Part shown: positions 17,964 to 26,834 of the stretch, piece after piece
Position numbering within the stretch: the first letter of the stretch is position 1
Layout: the number at the start of each line of letters is the position of its first letter
Assembly: GCF_040438925.1 (NCBI RefSeq)
Contig: NZ_CP159258.1
Location: forward strand, 2,618,001-2,682,000
Reading direction: 5' to 3'
DNA: 64,000 nucleotides
From: Pseudomonas sp. MYb327
GTDB taxonomy: Bacteria; Pseudomonadota; Gammaproteobacteria; Pseudomonadales; Pseudomonadaceae
Notes under the pieces: generated by a model
What the model saw: only the letters and a program-made list of their open reading frames with translations
The model's database searches: none
What the model was told of the DNA's origin: nothing
Position numbers and translations under genes: made by a program

Positions 17964-18285
17964 GCCCCCATCTTGCCAGCAGCACATGCCGAACGTGTGA
18001 GCTCCATGAAGGCGTCATGCCCTGGCCACTTCCGGCCCATGGCGCTGATATCGACAAACATGACGCTGGTCGCCCGGCGTCATGTTGGAAGCAAAAGGGG
18101 AAGCCCTTTCACGTCTGTCGCTGAGTTAGCCCTCGCGAGCTCTATCCCACCCTTTCCGGAATCGCGTTACTGCGAAAATTTACGTTCTTTTGAATGCGCG
18201 AGCGCGCTGACAGTAACCCTTCGCTGTTCAGTAATCCGCCGATCAGTCGATAATTGACATTCTATCTAGCTATCGGCACATCCTA
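17964..18285. other. Intergenic region before the diguanylate cyclase
   Basis: About 320 bases with no convincing gene, RNA or repeat. The last 100 bases are more AT-rich and probably carry the promoter of the GGDEF gene. Confidence 0.4.
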
Positions 18286-19320
18286 ATGGATCAGATTTTA
18301 TCTTTTCTCTCCGATACCATTCCCAAAGCCCAAACCCTTGAGCAGCTTACGCGTCCCTTTCTGTCGCTGCTCAGCAAGGTAACCGGTATGGAGTCGACCT
18401 ATCTGACGACCATTGATACCGACGAGGGTGTCCAGCGTGTCGAGTTCGCACGCAACGTCGGTGACATGGTGATTCCTGAAGGGCTGGTTGTGCCTTGGAC
18501 AGATACTCTGTGCAAGCGGGCGCTGGACGAGAATCGCCTGTACTCGGATAACGTTGCCGAGTGTTGGAGCGATTCGGTGGCCGCCGCGTCCTTGGGTATC
18601 AAAACTTACGTGAGCGCGCCAATCAGAGCCCAGGATGGGCAACTGTTGGGCACGGTATGTGCTGCCAGCTCGGATCGCGTGGCCTGCTCTCCCGAAGTGA
18701 AACCCTTGCTGATGCTGTTGTCAGGGTTGCTGGGATATTCCCTTGAACGTGGGCGGCTTGTTGAGCGGCTGCAGGCAGCCAACGCCGAGTTGACCAAGCT
18801 GGCCCTGACAGATCCGCTCACCGGCCTGTCCAACCGGCGAGCCATCCTGAACGATGCCGCGCGCCTGTTCGCCCTGGCACAGCGGGAGAACAAGTACATA
18901 CTCGTGGGCGTCATCGATCTGGATGGGTTCAAGCTCATCAACGATACCCATGGCCACCTGGCAGGTGACCAGCTTCTGCGCGGGGTAGCCGCCCAACTGC
19001 AGAATGGCCTTCGGTCCAGCGACATCGTCGGGCGTACTGGAGGGGATGAGTTCATTGTGATCGCCTTGGGCACGCCCTCCGAACACTCGGACCTGGCAAA
19101 GGACATGCAACATGCCGCCGAGCTGCTTCAGGATCGCCTGTCCAAAGCGACTATAGGTCGATATGAGCTGGGCCACGGTCTTGGTGATATTCAATACACC
19201 GGCGCGAGTGTTGGGGTAGTGGCGGTGTTACCAGGCAGCGTGACGGTAGACGAGGCCACAAAGCTTGCAGACCGCGAGATGTATAAGGTGAAACAGCAGC
19301 GAAACCGCCAACGATTGTAG
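18286..19320 (+). CDS. Diguanylate cyclase with N-terminal GAF domain
   Basis: This 344-residue cytoplasmic protein makes cyclic di-GMP. Residues about 10-165 look like a GAF sensor (TLCKRALDENRLYSDNV, KTYVSAPIRAQDGQLLGTVCA), joined by a short coiled coil to a GGDEF domain at 170-344. The active-site loop is GGDEF at 252-256. RSSD at 243-246 is five residues upstream, where the inhibitory I-site RxxD lies, so feedback inhibition by c-di-GMP is expected. DLDGFKLINDTHGH is also present. It is probably monocistronic. Confidence 0.93.
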   Translation: MDQILSFLSDTIPKAQTLEQLTRPFLSLLSKVTGMESTYLTTIDTDEGVQRVEFARNVGDMVIPEGLVVPWTDTLCKRALDENRLYSDNVAECWSDSVAAASLGIKTYVSAPIRAQDGQLLGTVCAASSDRVACSPEVKPLLMLLSGLLGYSLERGRLVERLQAANAELTKLALTDPLTGLSNRRAILNDAARLFALAQRENKYILVGVIDLDGFKLINDTHGHLAGDQLLRGVAAQLQNGLRSSDIVGRTGGDEFIVIALGTPSEHSDLAKDMQHAAELLQDRLSKATIGRYELGHGLGDIQYTGASVGVVAVLPGSVTVDEATKLADREMYKVKQQRNRQRL

Positions 19321-19457
19321 GGAAGCCGAAGGTGCAGCAAACGACAGACCCAGGATCAGTCCGCGTATTGCTCTCCTCCACCGTTGCTGTTTCTGGCATG
19401 TGCTCGGGGCGCATTATCCATCACGGGTCCATACTGGATGATTGCATCGACCACAAA

Positions 19458-19476
19458 AGTGACTTAGACAGTCACT
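19458..19476. promoter_or_regulatory. Perfect inverted repeat upstream of the patatin gene
   Basis: AGTGACT (19458-19464) and AGTCACT (19470-19476) are exact inverse complements around TAGAC. The position, about 80 bases before the start codon, suits an operator. The binding protein is unknown. Confidence 0.35.
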
Positions 19477-19555
19477 CGAACGGGCGGTAAGTAATTCTGC
19501 TCGAGGCGCACGCCGCGATTTATGTCGTCATCGGCAAGGGCTGGAGAGAGGCGTT

Positions 19556-20755
19556 TTGAAACCATTTCCGCTCAAACCTGGCGCCTCAACCCTGGACATG
19601 TTTCTTCAGGCGTGTCTGCCACGCCGTGACGCTGTTCCGCCGGACTTGACGGAAAGAGCGGTCATCCCGGGCATTCCTGATGCTCGCTACAGGCTGGACC
19701 ACGACCTGATGCCTTTCATTGAGGATGCGGTTCAGTCCAACAAACGGGAGAGCGAGGTTCTCGCCAAGGCCGGGAAGCCGAACAATATCCTTCCACTGGC
19801 CAATATGCTGGCGGTCTCCGGCGGCGGTGATGCGGGCGCCTTCGCAGCGGGACTTATTGCTGGATGGACGACACACGGGACTCGCCCCCTGTTCAAGGTC
19901 GTCACGGGAATTAGCGCGGGAGCCCTGGTTGCCCCGTTCGCTTACCTGGGTTCCGAGTACGACGGCGTGATTCGGTATGTCTCCAACGGAATCGGACCCA
20001 AAGACATTTTTCATTCGCGAAACGTGTTAACCCGTTTTGCCAGCGACGGCATAGCGGATAGCAAACCGCTGTCGCGGCTCATCGCAACATACGTCACAGC
20101 CGACATTCTTGCGGCAATCGCGACGGAGTACGCCAAAGGACGAATTCTGCTGATCGGTACAACGGACCTTGATTCGGGGCGCCCGGTTACCTGGAACATG
20201 GGGGCGATTGCCTCCAGTCAAGCACCGGGGGCGCTCCACCTCTTTCGCAACATCATGCTCGCGTCAATGAGCATTCCCGGCGCAGTCTCACCCGTCATGA
20301 TTGATGTGAACGTAGATGGCAAACTGTTCCAGGAAATGCACGTGGATGGAGGGGTCATTACTCAAGTGTTTCTTTATCCACCCAGCACGGTGATGGCGCT
20401 AAGCAAAGCCACCGGCGCACCTTTGCGACAGGACCGTCATTTCTATGTCATTCGTAATGGAACACTCGCGCCGCAGTGGTCCGGTACAAAGCGCCGTACA
20501 TTAAGCATCGGCGGTCGAGCCATCAGTGCCTTGATTCAAACTCAAGGGATCAGCGACCTGGAACGCATTTACCGCATGGCGCAACAGGATGGAGCGGATT
20601 TCAATCTTGCTTACATTGGCTCCGACTTTTACTTTCCCCACAATCGCAAATTCGACGGCGAGTACATGAAGCGTTTATTCGATTACGCCTTTCAACTCAG
20701 CTCGAAGGGCTACCCGTGGCATAAATCACCGCACCTGGAACACTGTTCCCGATGA
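19556..20755 (+). CDS. Patatin-like phospholipase
   Basis: The 399-residue protein has all patatin hallmarks: the oxyanion loop SGGGDAGAFAAG (88-99), the nucleophile GISAG with S120, and the DGG motif with D264 that completes the Ser-Asp dyad. It would hydrolyse acyl chains of lipids. Related proteins often begin as lipoproteins; here LQAC at residues 17-20 could be a weak lipobox, but the preceding stretch is not hydrophobic, so export is doubtful. The start is a TTG at 19556 after GGAGAGAGG. The next in-frame ATG is at 19598. Confidence 0.83.
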   Translation: MKPFPLKPGASTLDMFLQACLPRRDAVPPDLTERAVIPGIPDARYRLDHDLMPFIEDAVQSNKRESEVLAKAGKPNNILPLANMLAVSGGGDAGAFAAGLIAGWTTHGTRPLFKVVTGISAGALVAPFAYLGSEYDGVIRYVSNGIGPKDIFHSRNVLTRFASDGIADSKPLSRLIATYVTADILAAIATEYAKGRILLIGTTDLDSGRPVTWNMGAIASSQAPGALHLFRNIMLASMSIPGAVSPVMIDVNVDGKLFQEMHVDGGVITQVFLYPPSTVMALSKATGAPLRQDRHFYVIRNGTLAPQWSGTKRRTLSIGGRAISALIQTQGISDLERIYRMAQQDGADFNLAYIGSDFYFPHNRKFDGEYMKRLFDYAFQLSSKGYPWHKSPHLEHCSR

Positions 20756-20880
20756 AGCCAATCGCTAAAAGCGCATCAAAAGAATTTGAACCGCTGTTGC
20801 ACGCGCTCGCCTAATGATCAGCTTGTGGAGATTCGCACAGGCAATGTGCCAATACCGGCATACTCCGAGAGGTGGTCAAC

Positions 20881-21120
20881 GTGGCTAAAGACGAGAAGAA
20901 AAGCAAAGGTGGAGCTTCAAGCGCCAGTAAGGACTTGAAAGACAAAAAGTCATCACTGACAAAGAAATCTGCTGCGGCCTCGGCTCTTTCGAAATCTTCC
21001 GACAAGAAAGACAAGAAAAAAGATGCCGAACCAAAAAAATCTGCAAAAAAAGCTGATAGCAAGCCAGAAAAGGCCAAGAAATCAGACAAGGCAGAAAAAT
21101 CGGCGAAAAAGAAAAAGTGA
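20881..21120 (+). CDS. Small lysine-rich basic protein (histone H1-like composition)
   Basis: This 79-residue protein consists almost entirely of Lys (about 38 percent), Ser, Ala and Asp, ending in AKKKK. No domain is visible. The composition is that of nucleic-acid-binding H1-like or AlgP-like tails found in Pseudomonas, so a nucleoid or RNA role is plausible but unproven. Two in-frame GTG codons exist. The one at 20881 is better placed after GAGAGG and gives the expected MAKDEKK start. The gene is followed by a compact terminator hairpin at 21133, supporting a genuine transcription unit. Confidence 0.65.
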   Translation: MAKDEKKSKGGASSASKDLKDKKSSLTKKSAAASALSKSSDKKDKKKDAEPKKSAKKADSKPEKAKKSDKAEKSAKKKK

Positions 21121-21132
21121 CACCTGCTATCT

Positions 21133-21153
21133 GCTAGGGCTTAACGCCCTAGC
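21133..21153 (+). terminator. Terminator hairpin after the lysine-rich gene
   Basis: GCTAGGGC (21133-21140) pairs perfectly with GCCCTAGC (21146-21153) around TTAAC, followed by GTTCTCT. Confidence 0.6.
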
Positions 21154-21618
21154 GTTCTCTATGTGTTGATATCGATGTCGTCCAATTTCCTGCTCTTGTC
21201 AAAAGGCCCTTATCGGGCCCTTGAACGAGATACAACGTCGACTACTTCCCGGAATTTTCAGGTAACAAGTGATCCTGTTCTCTCACTTCTAAATGTTGGG
21301 TTGTCGAAGCGGCCTGGCAGGCCGATTCATGTAGCCGTCGCTGAAATGAAAATGCCAGTCGTTACCCGCCTAGCCAGAAACTGGCAAGCTTCAGCATCGA
21401 TCAGATTCGTGCGGTAGTAGGCGCGAAAATCGAAGAGAAAAACAAAGCTCAAGCCATGAGATGAGATGAGACCCCGCCGACTTGCCAGTCGGCGGCGGCA
21501 TTAGTTGTTCAGCTTCGCATTATAGGAGGGTGCTTCTTTTTTCACTGACAGCCATCGCCCAAAAAGCTGCCGTAGGAACGGGTGGAAAACGGCCAGGCGC
21601 AGCCACTCAGATCGCCGT
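21154..21618. other. Intergenic stretch with a second strong hairpin and a possible coding tail
   Basis: CCGCCGACT (21474-21482) and AGTCGGCGG (21487-21495) form a perfect 9-bp stem around TGCC. Just before it, the + strand frame ending at the TGA near 21464 reads KLASFSIDQIRAVVGAKIEE and looks like the end of a protein, but its upstream part is interrupted. It may be a gene remnant followed by its old terminator. Nothing else is recognised. Confidence 0.4.
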
Positions 21619-22332
21619 TCAGGCCGTTTTACACGTTAGCCAGGCACCCCAGAACAGGCTGCTGAAAAAACGGGTGGCGTCGCCAAAACCCGCCTCATGC
21701 AAAAGCTTCTGAACAGCCGCCTCGGAATGTGGAGGGTCAGCGCCTTGAAGAATTTTCCCTAGCTTGACTTTCACTTCATCCGGACTGGCTCCGTGCTGCC
21801 GCCAACGTTGCCCCCAGGCGGCGAGGAGCAACGGCTGGCTGGCATAGGCATATTGATTGCCGGCAACAACCAGCGGAGCCCCCGGTTTCAGACGAGCCCG
21901 AATGGATCGCAGAATTTCTCCCTTGGCCTCATCCCCATCGAGATGATGGAGTACACCGATCAAAGTAGCTGCGTCGTAGGACTCATCTGCGGCCAAGTCT
22001 TCAACGTGCCCAAGGTGCAACTCCGTTCTTTCAAGCACGTGGTTGATGGCTAACTGCTGTTTCGCGGTTTCCAGCATCGGTTCAGATGGATCAACGGCGG
22101 TGAAGCGCCAATCCGACTCAAGACTGGCCATCGCGATGATCTCCTGCGCCGTACCGCCAGCGCCGACTACCAGTATTTTTGCCGACTGCATATTTCCCAG
22201 GCTTGCCGCGAGCATGCACGCCGCCAAGTCCTGACAGGCGTCATAACCTGCCAGTGCGATACGGCTCTGTCGTCCATACTCATTGGCCCGCGCGTTATCA
22301 AACTTTTCAGCTGAGTTGAGTGGTGATTTCAA
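21619..22332 (-). CDS. Class I SAM-dependent methyltransferase
   Basis: The 237 residues contain the Rossmann-like methyltransferase core: motif I as ILVVGAGGTAQE, motif II acidic residue in FTAVDPSEPMLE, and motif IV region ATLIGVLHHL. The acceptor substrate cannot be told from sequence. The start is TTG at 22332 with GGAG seven bases ahead; no better ATG exists near the conserved N-terminus. It is monocistronic, with AT-rich DNA upstream (22370-22420) that is likely its promoter. Confidence 0.83.
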   Translation of the reverse strand: MKSPLNSAEKFDNARANEYGRQSRIALAGYDACQDLAACMLAASLGNMQSAKILVVGAGGTAQEIIAMASLESDWRFTAVDPSEPMLETAKQQLAINHVLERTELHLGHVEDLAADESYDAATLIGVLHHLDGDEAKGEILRSIRARLKPGAPLVVAGNQYAYASQPLLLAAWGQRWRQHGASPDEVKVKLGKILQGADPPHSEAAVQKLLHEAGFGDATRFFSSLFWGAWLTCKTA

Positions 22333-22517
22333 GGCGGTTCTCCATGTCCTTGAATCAACTTAAGTCATAACGATCGATAATAGAAATTCATTAATTTTAT
22401 TCAATTCATTCCCCATAGGAATACCAGCGCGCCCAGGTTTGGGAAAAAATTCTTCAGATTTCAAAGTTTGTTCAAAACGATCACGTAATGACCGGACAGG
22501 AAGCTGGCCCAATCATT

Positions 22518-23942
22518 TCAACGGGTCATACTGATCAACGTCTTCGGCTCCAAATACGCGCTCATCCCCCACCTGCCCATTTCGCGCCCAAGACCCGAAT
22601 GCTTGAATCCACCGAAGGGGGCACGTGGTTCGTGGGCCAGGGTGTTGATGAGCACGCGTCCCGAATCGATTTGACGGGCGACGCTCATACAACGTTCGGA
22701 GCTTTTTCCCAGCACCAGGGCACTCAGCCCATAGTCCGTATCATTGGCAATGCTGATCGCATCAGCATCATCCTCGTAGGGGATGATCGTCAGCACGGGG
22801 CCGAAGATTTCCTCACGCGCGATGCGCATCCGGTTGTTGGCATCGGTGAAGAGCGTGGGCTTAACGAACCATCCGGCATGCAAGCCTTCCGGGCGACCTT
22901 CGCCACCCGCCAACAACCTCGCGCCTTCTTCCTGGCCGCTACGGATGTAGCGCTGCACCCGCTCCCATTGTTTGTGGCTCACCATCGGACCGATGTCGGT
23001 GTTGGCGTTGCGTGGATCGCCCGATTGAATCTGTGAGACCCCCGCCTTCGCAATCCGCTCGAACTCCGCCAGCCGTCTGCGCGGCACGAGGATGCGAGTG
23101 CCGGCGATGCAAGCCTGGCCGCTGTTGAGAAATCCGGCTTGCAGCACCAGCGGCATGACTGCCTGGAAATCCGCATCGTCAAGCACCACGGTGGGCGACT
23201 TGCCGCCGAGTTCAAGCGTCACGCGCTTCATGGTGTCAGCACCGGTTTTCACCAGATGTTGGCCGATAGCGGACGACCCCGTGAACGAGATCTTGGCAAC
23301 GTCGGGATGACGGACGATTTCCTCGCCTACCACATCGCCTCGTCCGTTGACGATATTGAATACACCCGCTGGCAGCCCCGCTTCGTGCAACGCACTGACC
23401 ACGACCTGCGTCTGCAACGCGCTCATCTCGCTTGGCTTGATGACGGCGGTGCAGCCTGTCGCCAGCGCGGTGGCCAGCTTGTTGCAGATGAAGCCCGCAT
23501 TGCTGTTCCAGGGTGTGATCAGACCGGTAACGCCTACAGGCGTCAGAATGACCCTGGCCATGCCAACCTGCTCCTCGAAATCGAACGCCTCCAGTGCATC
23601 GATTGCTTGCGCGATCACGTCAGCCGGATAAGTCGCCATCCAGCGCCCACGGACCGCAGGTGCGCCGTATTCCACGAGGATGGCCTCTAGCAGTTCTTCT
23701 TCCTTTGCCGCCATGGCCCGGTGCATGCGTTGCAGTGCCGAAATGCGCTCCTCCCGGCTAGTACGAGCCCACGCCGGGAACGCAGCCTTGGCGGCTGCGA
23801 TCGCACGCTGTGCGTCCAGTGCATCGCCCAGCCGCACCTGACCGATGACTTCCTCGGTGGCAGGATTGTGAAGGTCGAACCATTCCCGACCGTGTGGAAT
23901 GACAAACTCGCCGTTGATGTAAATGTGTTCAATGCGTTGCAT
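22518..23942 (-). CDS. NAD(P)-dependent aldehyde dehydrogenase family protein
   Basis: This 474-residue enzyme oxidises an aldehyde to the acid. Key residues are all present: N146 in TPWNSN, E244 in LELGGKSP as general base, and the nucleophile C278 in NSGQACIAGTR. EIFGPVLTIIPY and the C-terminal PFGGFKHSGLGRE are also visible. GAGGAG precedes the ATG at 23942. It is divergent from a LysR gene, with a clear palindrome between them, so induction by an aldehyde or its precursor is likely. The natural substrate is unknown. Confidence 0.92.
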   Translation of the reverse strand: MQRIEHIYINGEFVIPHGREWFDLHNPATEEVIGQVRLGDALDAQRAIAAAKAAFPAWARTSREERISALQRMHRAMAAKEEELLEAILVEYGAPAVRGRWMATYPADVIAQAIDALEAFDFEEQVGMARVILTPVGVTGLITPWNSNAGFICNKLATALATGCTAVIKPSEMSALQTQVVVSALHEAGLPAGVFNIVNGRGDVVGEEIVRHPDVAKISFTGSSAIGQHLVKTGADTMKRVTLELGGKSPTVVLDDADFQAVMPLVLQAGFLNSGQACIAGTRILVPRRRLAEFERIAKAGVSQIQSGDPRNANTDIGPMVSHKQWERVQRYIRSGQEEGARLLAGGEGRPEGLHAGWFVKPTLFTDANNRMRIAREEIFGPVLTIIPYEDDADAISIANDTDYGLSALVLGKSSERCMSVARQIDSGRVLINTLAHEPRAPFGGFKHSGLGREMGRWGMSAYLEPKTLISMTR

Positions 23943-24016
23943 GGCGACTCCTCGCTCAAAATGACTCGCCTGAATCGAGCCTCTGTGATGAAGTCTAAGA
24001 AGGGTTCATTATTCCG

Positions 24017-24037
24017 ATAAGCCATCCTTTGGCTTAT
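24017..24037. promoter_or_regulatory. LysR-type palindrome between the aldehyde dehydrogenase and LysR genes
   Basis: ATAAGCC (24017-24023) and GGCTTAT (24031-24037) are perfect inverse complements around a 7-base spacer. Spacing and location in the divergent promoter region match a LysR-family binding site. Assignment to the adjacent regulator is inferred. Confidence 0.55.
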
Positions 24038-24064
24038 GAAGCATCCTCATATTCAGGACAATCC

Positions 24065-24964
24065 ATGCACAGAACAGGAATGACCGAACTGGAAGTGGTT
24101 CTGGCCGTTGCACGCCGCAGCAGTTTTCGCGGCGCAGCACAGGAGTTGGGCATGTCCACTACCGCCGTGAGCAGCGCAGTGGCCGCCCTTGAAGCACGCC
24201 TGAAAGTGCGCCTGTTCAATCGCTCCACGCGCAGCGTTGCCCTCACCGACATCGGGCAACGCTATGTGGCACGAATCGCACCTGCGTTGGCACAGATTAA
24301 AAGTGCCGGCGAAGAAGCCAGCGTCGGCCCGGATGAACCCAGCGGCACACTGCGCATCAATGCACCATATGGCGCGGCCTACCTGCTGTTAGAGCCGCTA
24401 TTGAAGCAGTACGCTCAGCGCTATCCCGAAGTGCGCATCGACATCGTCAGCGAATCAAGCATGGTCGACATCATCGCCGGTGGCTTCGACGCCGGGATTC
24501 GCCTGGCAGAGTCTGTGCCGCAAGACATGATTGCCGTGGCATTGTCAGGTGATATCCGCATGCTCGTGGTAGCGACGCCCGAGTACCTACAATGCCACGG
24601 CGTGCCCGAGCACCCGCGAGATCTACTCACCCACCGGACCATCGGCATGCGCATGGCCCATGGTGGCCTTTACCAGTGGGAATTGGAGCGCGATGGCCAA
24701 AAGCTGCAGATGGATCTGCCGGTGCGCTTCGCCTCCAACGAGTTGCTGGCCATCAAACAGGCCGTATTGTCGGGCCTTGGTATTGGTTTCATTTCGGAGT
24801 GGTTCATTCTGGAAGAACTGGCAAGCGGCGCACTGGTGCCGATGTTGATGCCATGGTGCCCATCATTTGGCGGGTTGAGGCTCTACTACTCGGGCCATCG
24901 CTTCGTGCCGGCGAGACTGCGCGCACTGATTGAACTGGCGCAGGAGTTGCGGCCCAGGGCATGA
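24065..24964 (+). CDS. LysR-family regulator, divergent to the aldehyde dehydrogenase gene
   Basis: The 299-residue LysR protein starts MHRTGMTELEVVLAVA, with the helix-turn-helix SSFRGAAQELGMSTTAVSSA and LFNRSTRSVALT, followed by an effector domain of the CrgA-like branch (GTLRINAPYGAAYLLLEPLL, FDAGIRLAESVPQDM). The ATG at 24065 follows AGGA; a TTG at 24029 lies inside the operator palindrome and is unlikely. It probably controls the aldehyde dehydrogenase gene. Confidence 0.9.
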   Translation: MHRTGMTELEVVLAVARRSSFRGAAQELGMSTTAVSSAVAALEARLKVRLFNRSTRSVALTDIGQRYVARIAPALAQIKSAGEEASVGPDEPSGTLRINAPYGAAYLLLEPLLKQYAQRYPEVRIDIVSESSMVDIIAGGFDAGIRLAESVPQDMIAVALSGDIRMLVVATPEYLQCHGVPEHPRDLLTHRTIGMRMAHGGLYQWELERDGQKLQMDLPVRFASNELLAIKQAVLSGLGIGFISEWFILEELASGALVPMLMPWCPSFGGLRLYYSGHRFVPARLRALIELAQELRPRA

Positions 24965-25281
24965 GATGGGCCGAGACCTATTTGAAGGTCGCCGGCAAAT
25001 TTGATGAGGTTGAAAGGTTGCTGTGGGGAAGATGAAATTGCTCCTCCGCCAGTTGTTCGTTAGTCAGTCGACCGTCTTAATTCAGGCCAGCCAGATGCCT
25101 CAATCGTAGCTATCGAGCATTATTTGAGAAAATCAGACACTTGGCATATACAAACCATTTATTAAACTTCTTCGGCATAAACTGCTAAAAAAACCCGAGT
25201 ATCGAGTTCACAACGCAACCACCTGCCCTCCCCTTCGGCCCTAGAATTTATCTCCCTCACCCGTCACTGAGTTGCTTCAGA
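24965..25281. other. Intergenic region before the LysE-family gene
   Basis: About 315 bases. The right half (25110-25200) is AT-rich and is the probable promoter of the exporter. No gene or repeat was recognised. Confidence 0.4.
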
Positions 25282-25911
25282 ATGGAAGATAAAGCGCTGT
25301 ATCTCTTAGCCCTATCAATGATCTTTTTAATGCCCGGCCCGGACATGATCCTGCTGCTGCAAACCGGCGCAAAACAAGGCAGAACGGCCGCAGTGGCAAC
25401 GGCACTGGGCCTGGCATTTGCCCGTGCATGCCACGTCACATTGGCAGCCTTGGGGTTGGCTACGATGTTCAAAGTTTTTCCTTGGACATTTGACGTCGTT
25501 AAATACGCAGGCGCCGCCTATCTACTCTGGATCGGGCTGCAAATGTTCAAAAGCAGCGGGTCAAGCTCCCCTACAGCAGTTGAGGATCCCATTGCATCGC
25601 CATGCTTGAAGGCAGCTTTCCGCCGCGGACTTTTGACTAACCTGCTTAACCCGAAAGCACTGCTCTTCAGCTCAATATTGCTACCACAATTCATTGACCC
25701 CAATCGCTCTTCCGTAGGGGAGCAATTTGCAGTGTTAGGTATCGTCCTCGTCATTACAGGGCTTGCGTTCGACAGTTTTTTTGCGACCGCGAGCGCATGG
25801 GTTGGCCGCTGGCTGGAGCGAAATGCGTTGGGGCAACGAATTCAGCAATGGCTATTCGGTACCCTTCTCATCGGATTTTCCGTAAGGCTTGCACTGGTTC
25901 AGCAGGCGTGA
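25282..25911 (+). CDS. LysE/RhtB-family translocator (amino-acid exporter)
   Basis: This 209-residue inner-membrane protein has about six membrane segments. The signature MIFLMPGPDMILLLQTGAKQ lies near the N-terminus, and LLTNLLNPKALLFSSILLPQF after the first loop; both are family hallmarks. RhtB-type members export homoserine, threonine or other amino acids. No strong ribosome site precedes the ATG at 25282. It converges with the cupin gene at 26032. Confidence 0.88.
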   Translation: MEDKALYLLALSMIFLMPGPDMILLLQTGAKQGRTAAVATALGLAFARACHVTLAALGLATMFKVFPWTFDVVKYAGAAYLLWIGLQMFKSSGSSSPTAVEDPIASPCLKAAFRRGLLTNLLNPKALLFSSILLPQFIDPNRSSVGEQFAVLGIVLVITGLAFDSFFATASAWVGRWLERNALGQRIQQWLFGTLLIGFSVRLALVQQA

Positions 25912-26031
25912 AACCTATTATTAAATAGCTTTTTCATTGATTATTTTGGTACCAGCACATTCGCGCCGACAACGGCGCGAAATTGCTGCACTGCCTGAAG
26001 GTCAAGTTCTCCAAGCAGCCGGCAGTTCAGC

Positions 26032-26478
26032 CTATTTCTGCAAGTTAACCAGCGGCTCCCCCTTCTTGACGATGTAGGTCGCCAGTTCTGAGCCGGTGGT
26101 CGTGCCGATGTTCGTCGCGATGTGCGCCGTACCTTCCGGAATGTACAGAGAGTCACCTGCATTGAGCGTCACAGTCGGCTGCCCTTCGAGTTGATACTGG
26201 AAGGTGCCACTGATGACGTAGGCTATCTCCACGCCTGGGTGAGAATGCTTGGGCGCGGCAACACCTGGCTCAAAGTCGACGCGAACCTGGATAACCTCGC
26301 GGTCGGAAACACCCAGATCGCGTTTCACCAGATCCGTGCGGTGAAGACCTGTCTGCCAACTCTTGGCCGCTGGCGCCTCTTGAGCCTGTGCCATTGCGCC
26401 GAATGCCGAAAGGGATAAGGCAGCGGCCAGGGCAACACCTAGCATGCCGACAGTTTTACCAGTGTTGGAACGATACAT
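26032..26478 (-). CDS. Exported cupin-domain protein
   Basis: The 148-residue protein has a signal peptide (likely cut at AQA, residue 32 or 33) and a single cupin barrel. The metal-binding motifs are visible as KHSHPGVEIAYVISG and LYIPEGTAHIATN, supplying three His and one Glu. GGAG precedes the ATG at 26478. Single-domain exported cupins of this kind are common in proteobacteria, often beside redox enzymes, but few have a known reaction. Confidence 0.83.
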   Translation of the reverse strand: MYRSNTGKTVGMLGVALAAALSLSAFGAMAQAQEAPAAKSWQTGLHRTDLVKRDLGVSDREVIQVRVDFEPGVAAPKHSHPGVEIAYVISGTFQYQLEGQPTVTLNAGDSLYIPEGTAHIATNIGTTTGSELATYIVKKGEPLVNLQK

Positions 26479-26834
26479 TGAATTTCTCCGGTCAGTTCAC
26501 GGTAAAGGCCGTGTAGGGGTCCGCTCGTGCGGTGCATCCATTTCGGGGCAATGGTGTATCCCGCACGTGTCGGACTGACTGGGGTTTTGTATGCAAACTT
26601 AGCAGGGGAGATTAGGGATACGTTCTGATACAACCCCTTCGGGCGGAGTCGACTCAACCAGCACGCGTGGCTCTCAGATGAAGCATAACTTCGGATAAAA
26701 CTCGATCGGCGCCGCGAATAATACTGAAGTATGAGACGCACATATAAAGTGACTATCGACTACAAACCTATGCACGACTGCTTATTTTTCTCTGGAAAGA
26801 TACTCTATTTTCAAAGGCTCCAGAGGACTTCATC
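26479..26834. other. Divergent promoter region, cupin / LRAT-like genes
   Basis: About 355 bases without a gene. It holds the leader of the cupin gene and, closer to the LRAT-like gene, an AT-rich segment with the ATACT-N2-AGTAT inverted repeat described separately. Confidence 0.45.
26721..26732. promoter_or_regulatory. ATACT-N2-AGTAT inverted repeat upstream of the LRAT-like gene
   Basis: ATACTGAAGTAT lies 102 bases before the ATG at 26835. The same repeat occurs at 30714-30725 and 50429-50440, each downstream of a FixJ-family regulator gene. A common binding protein is inferred. Confidence 0.4.

Noticed and set aside
21207..21226. GGCCC/GGGCC hairpin as an additional terminator
   Set aside because: The stem is only five base pairs with a bulge; the neighbouring 21133 and 21474 hairpins are much stronger.
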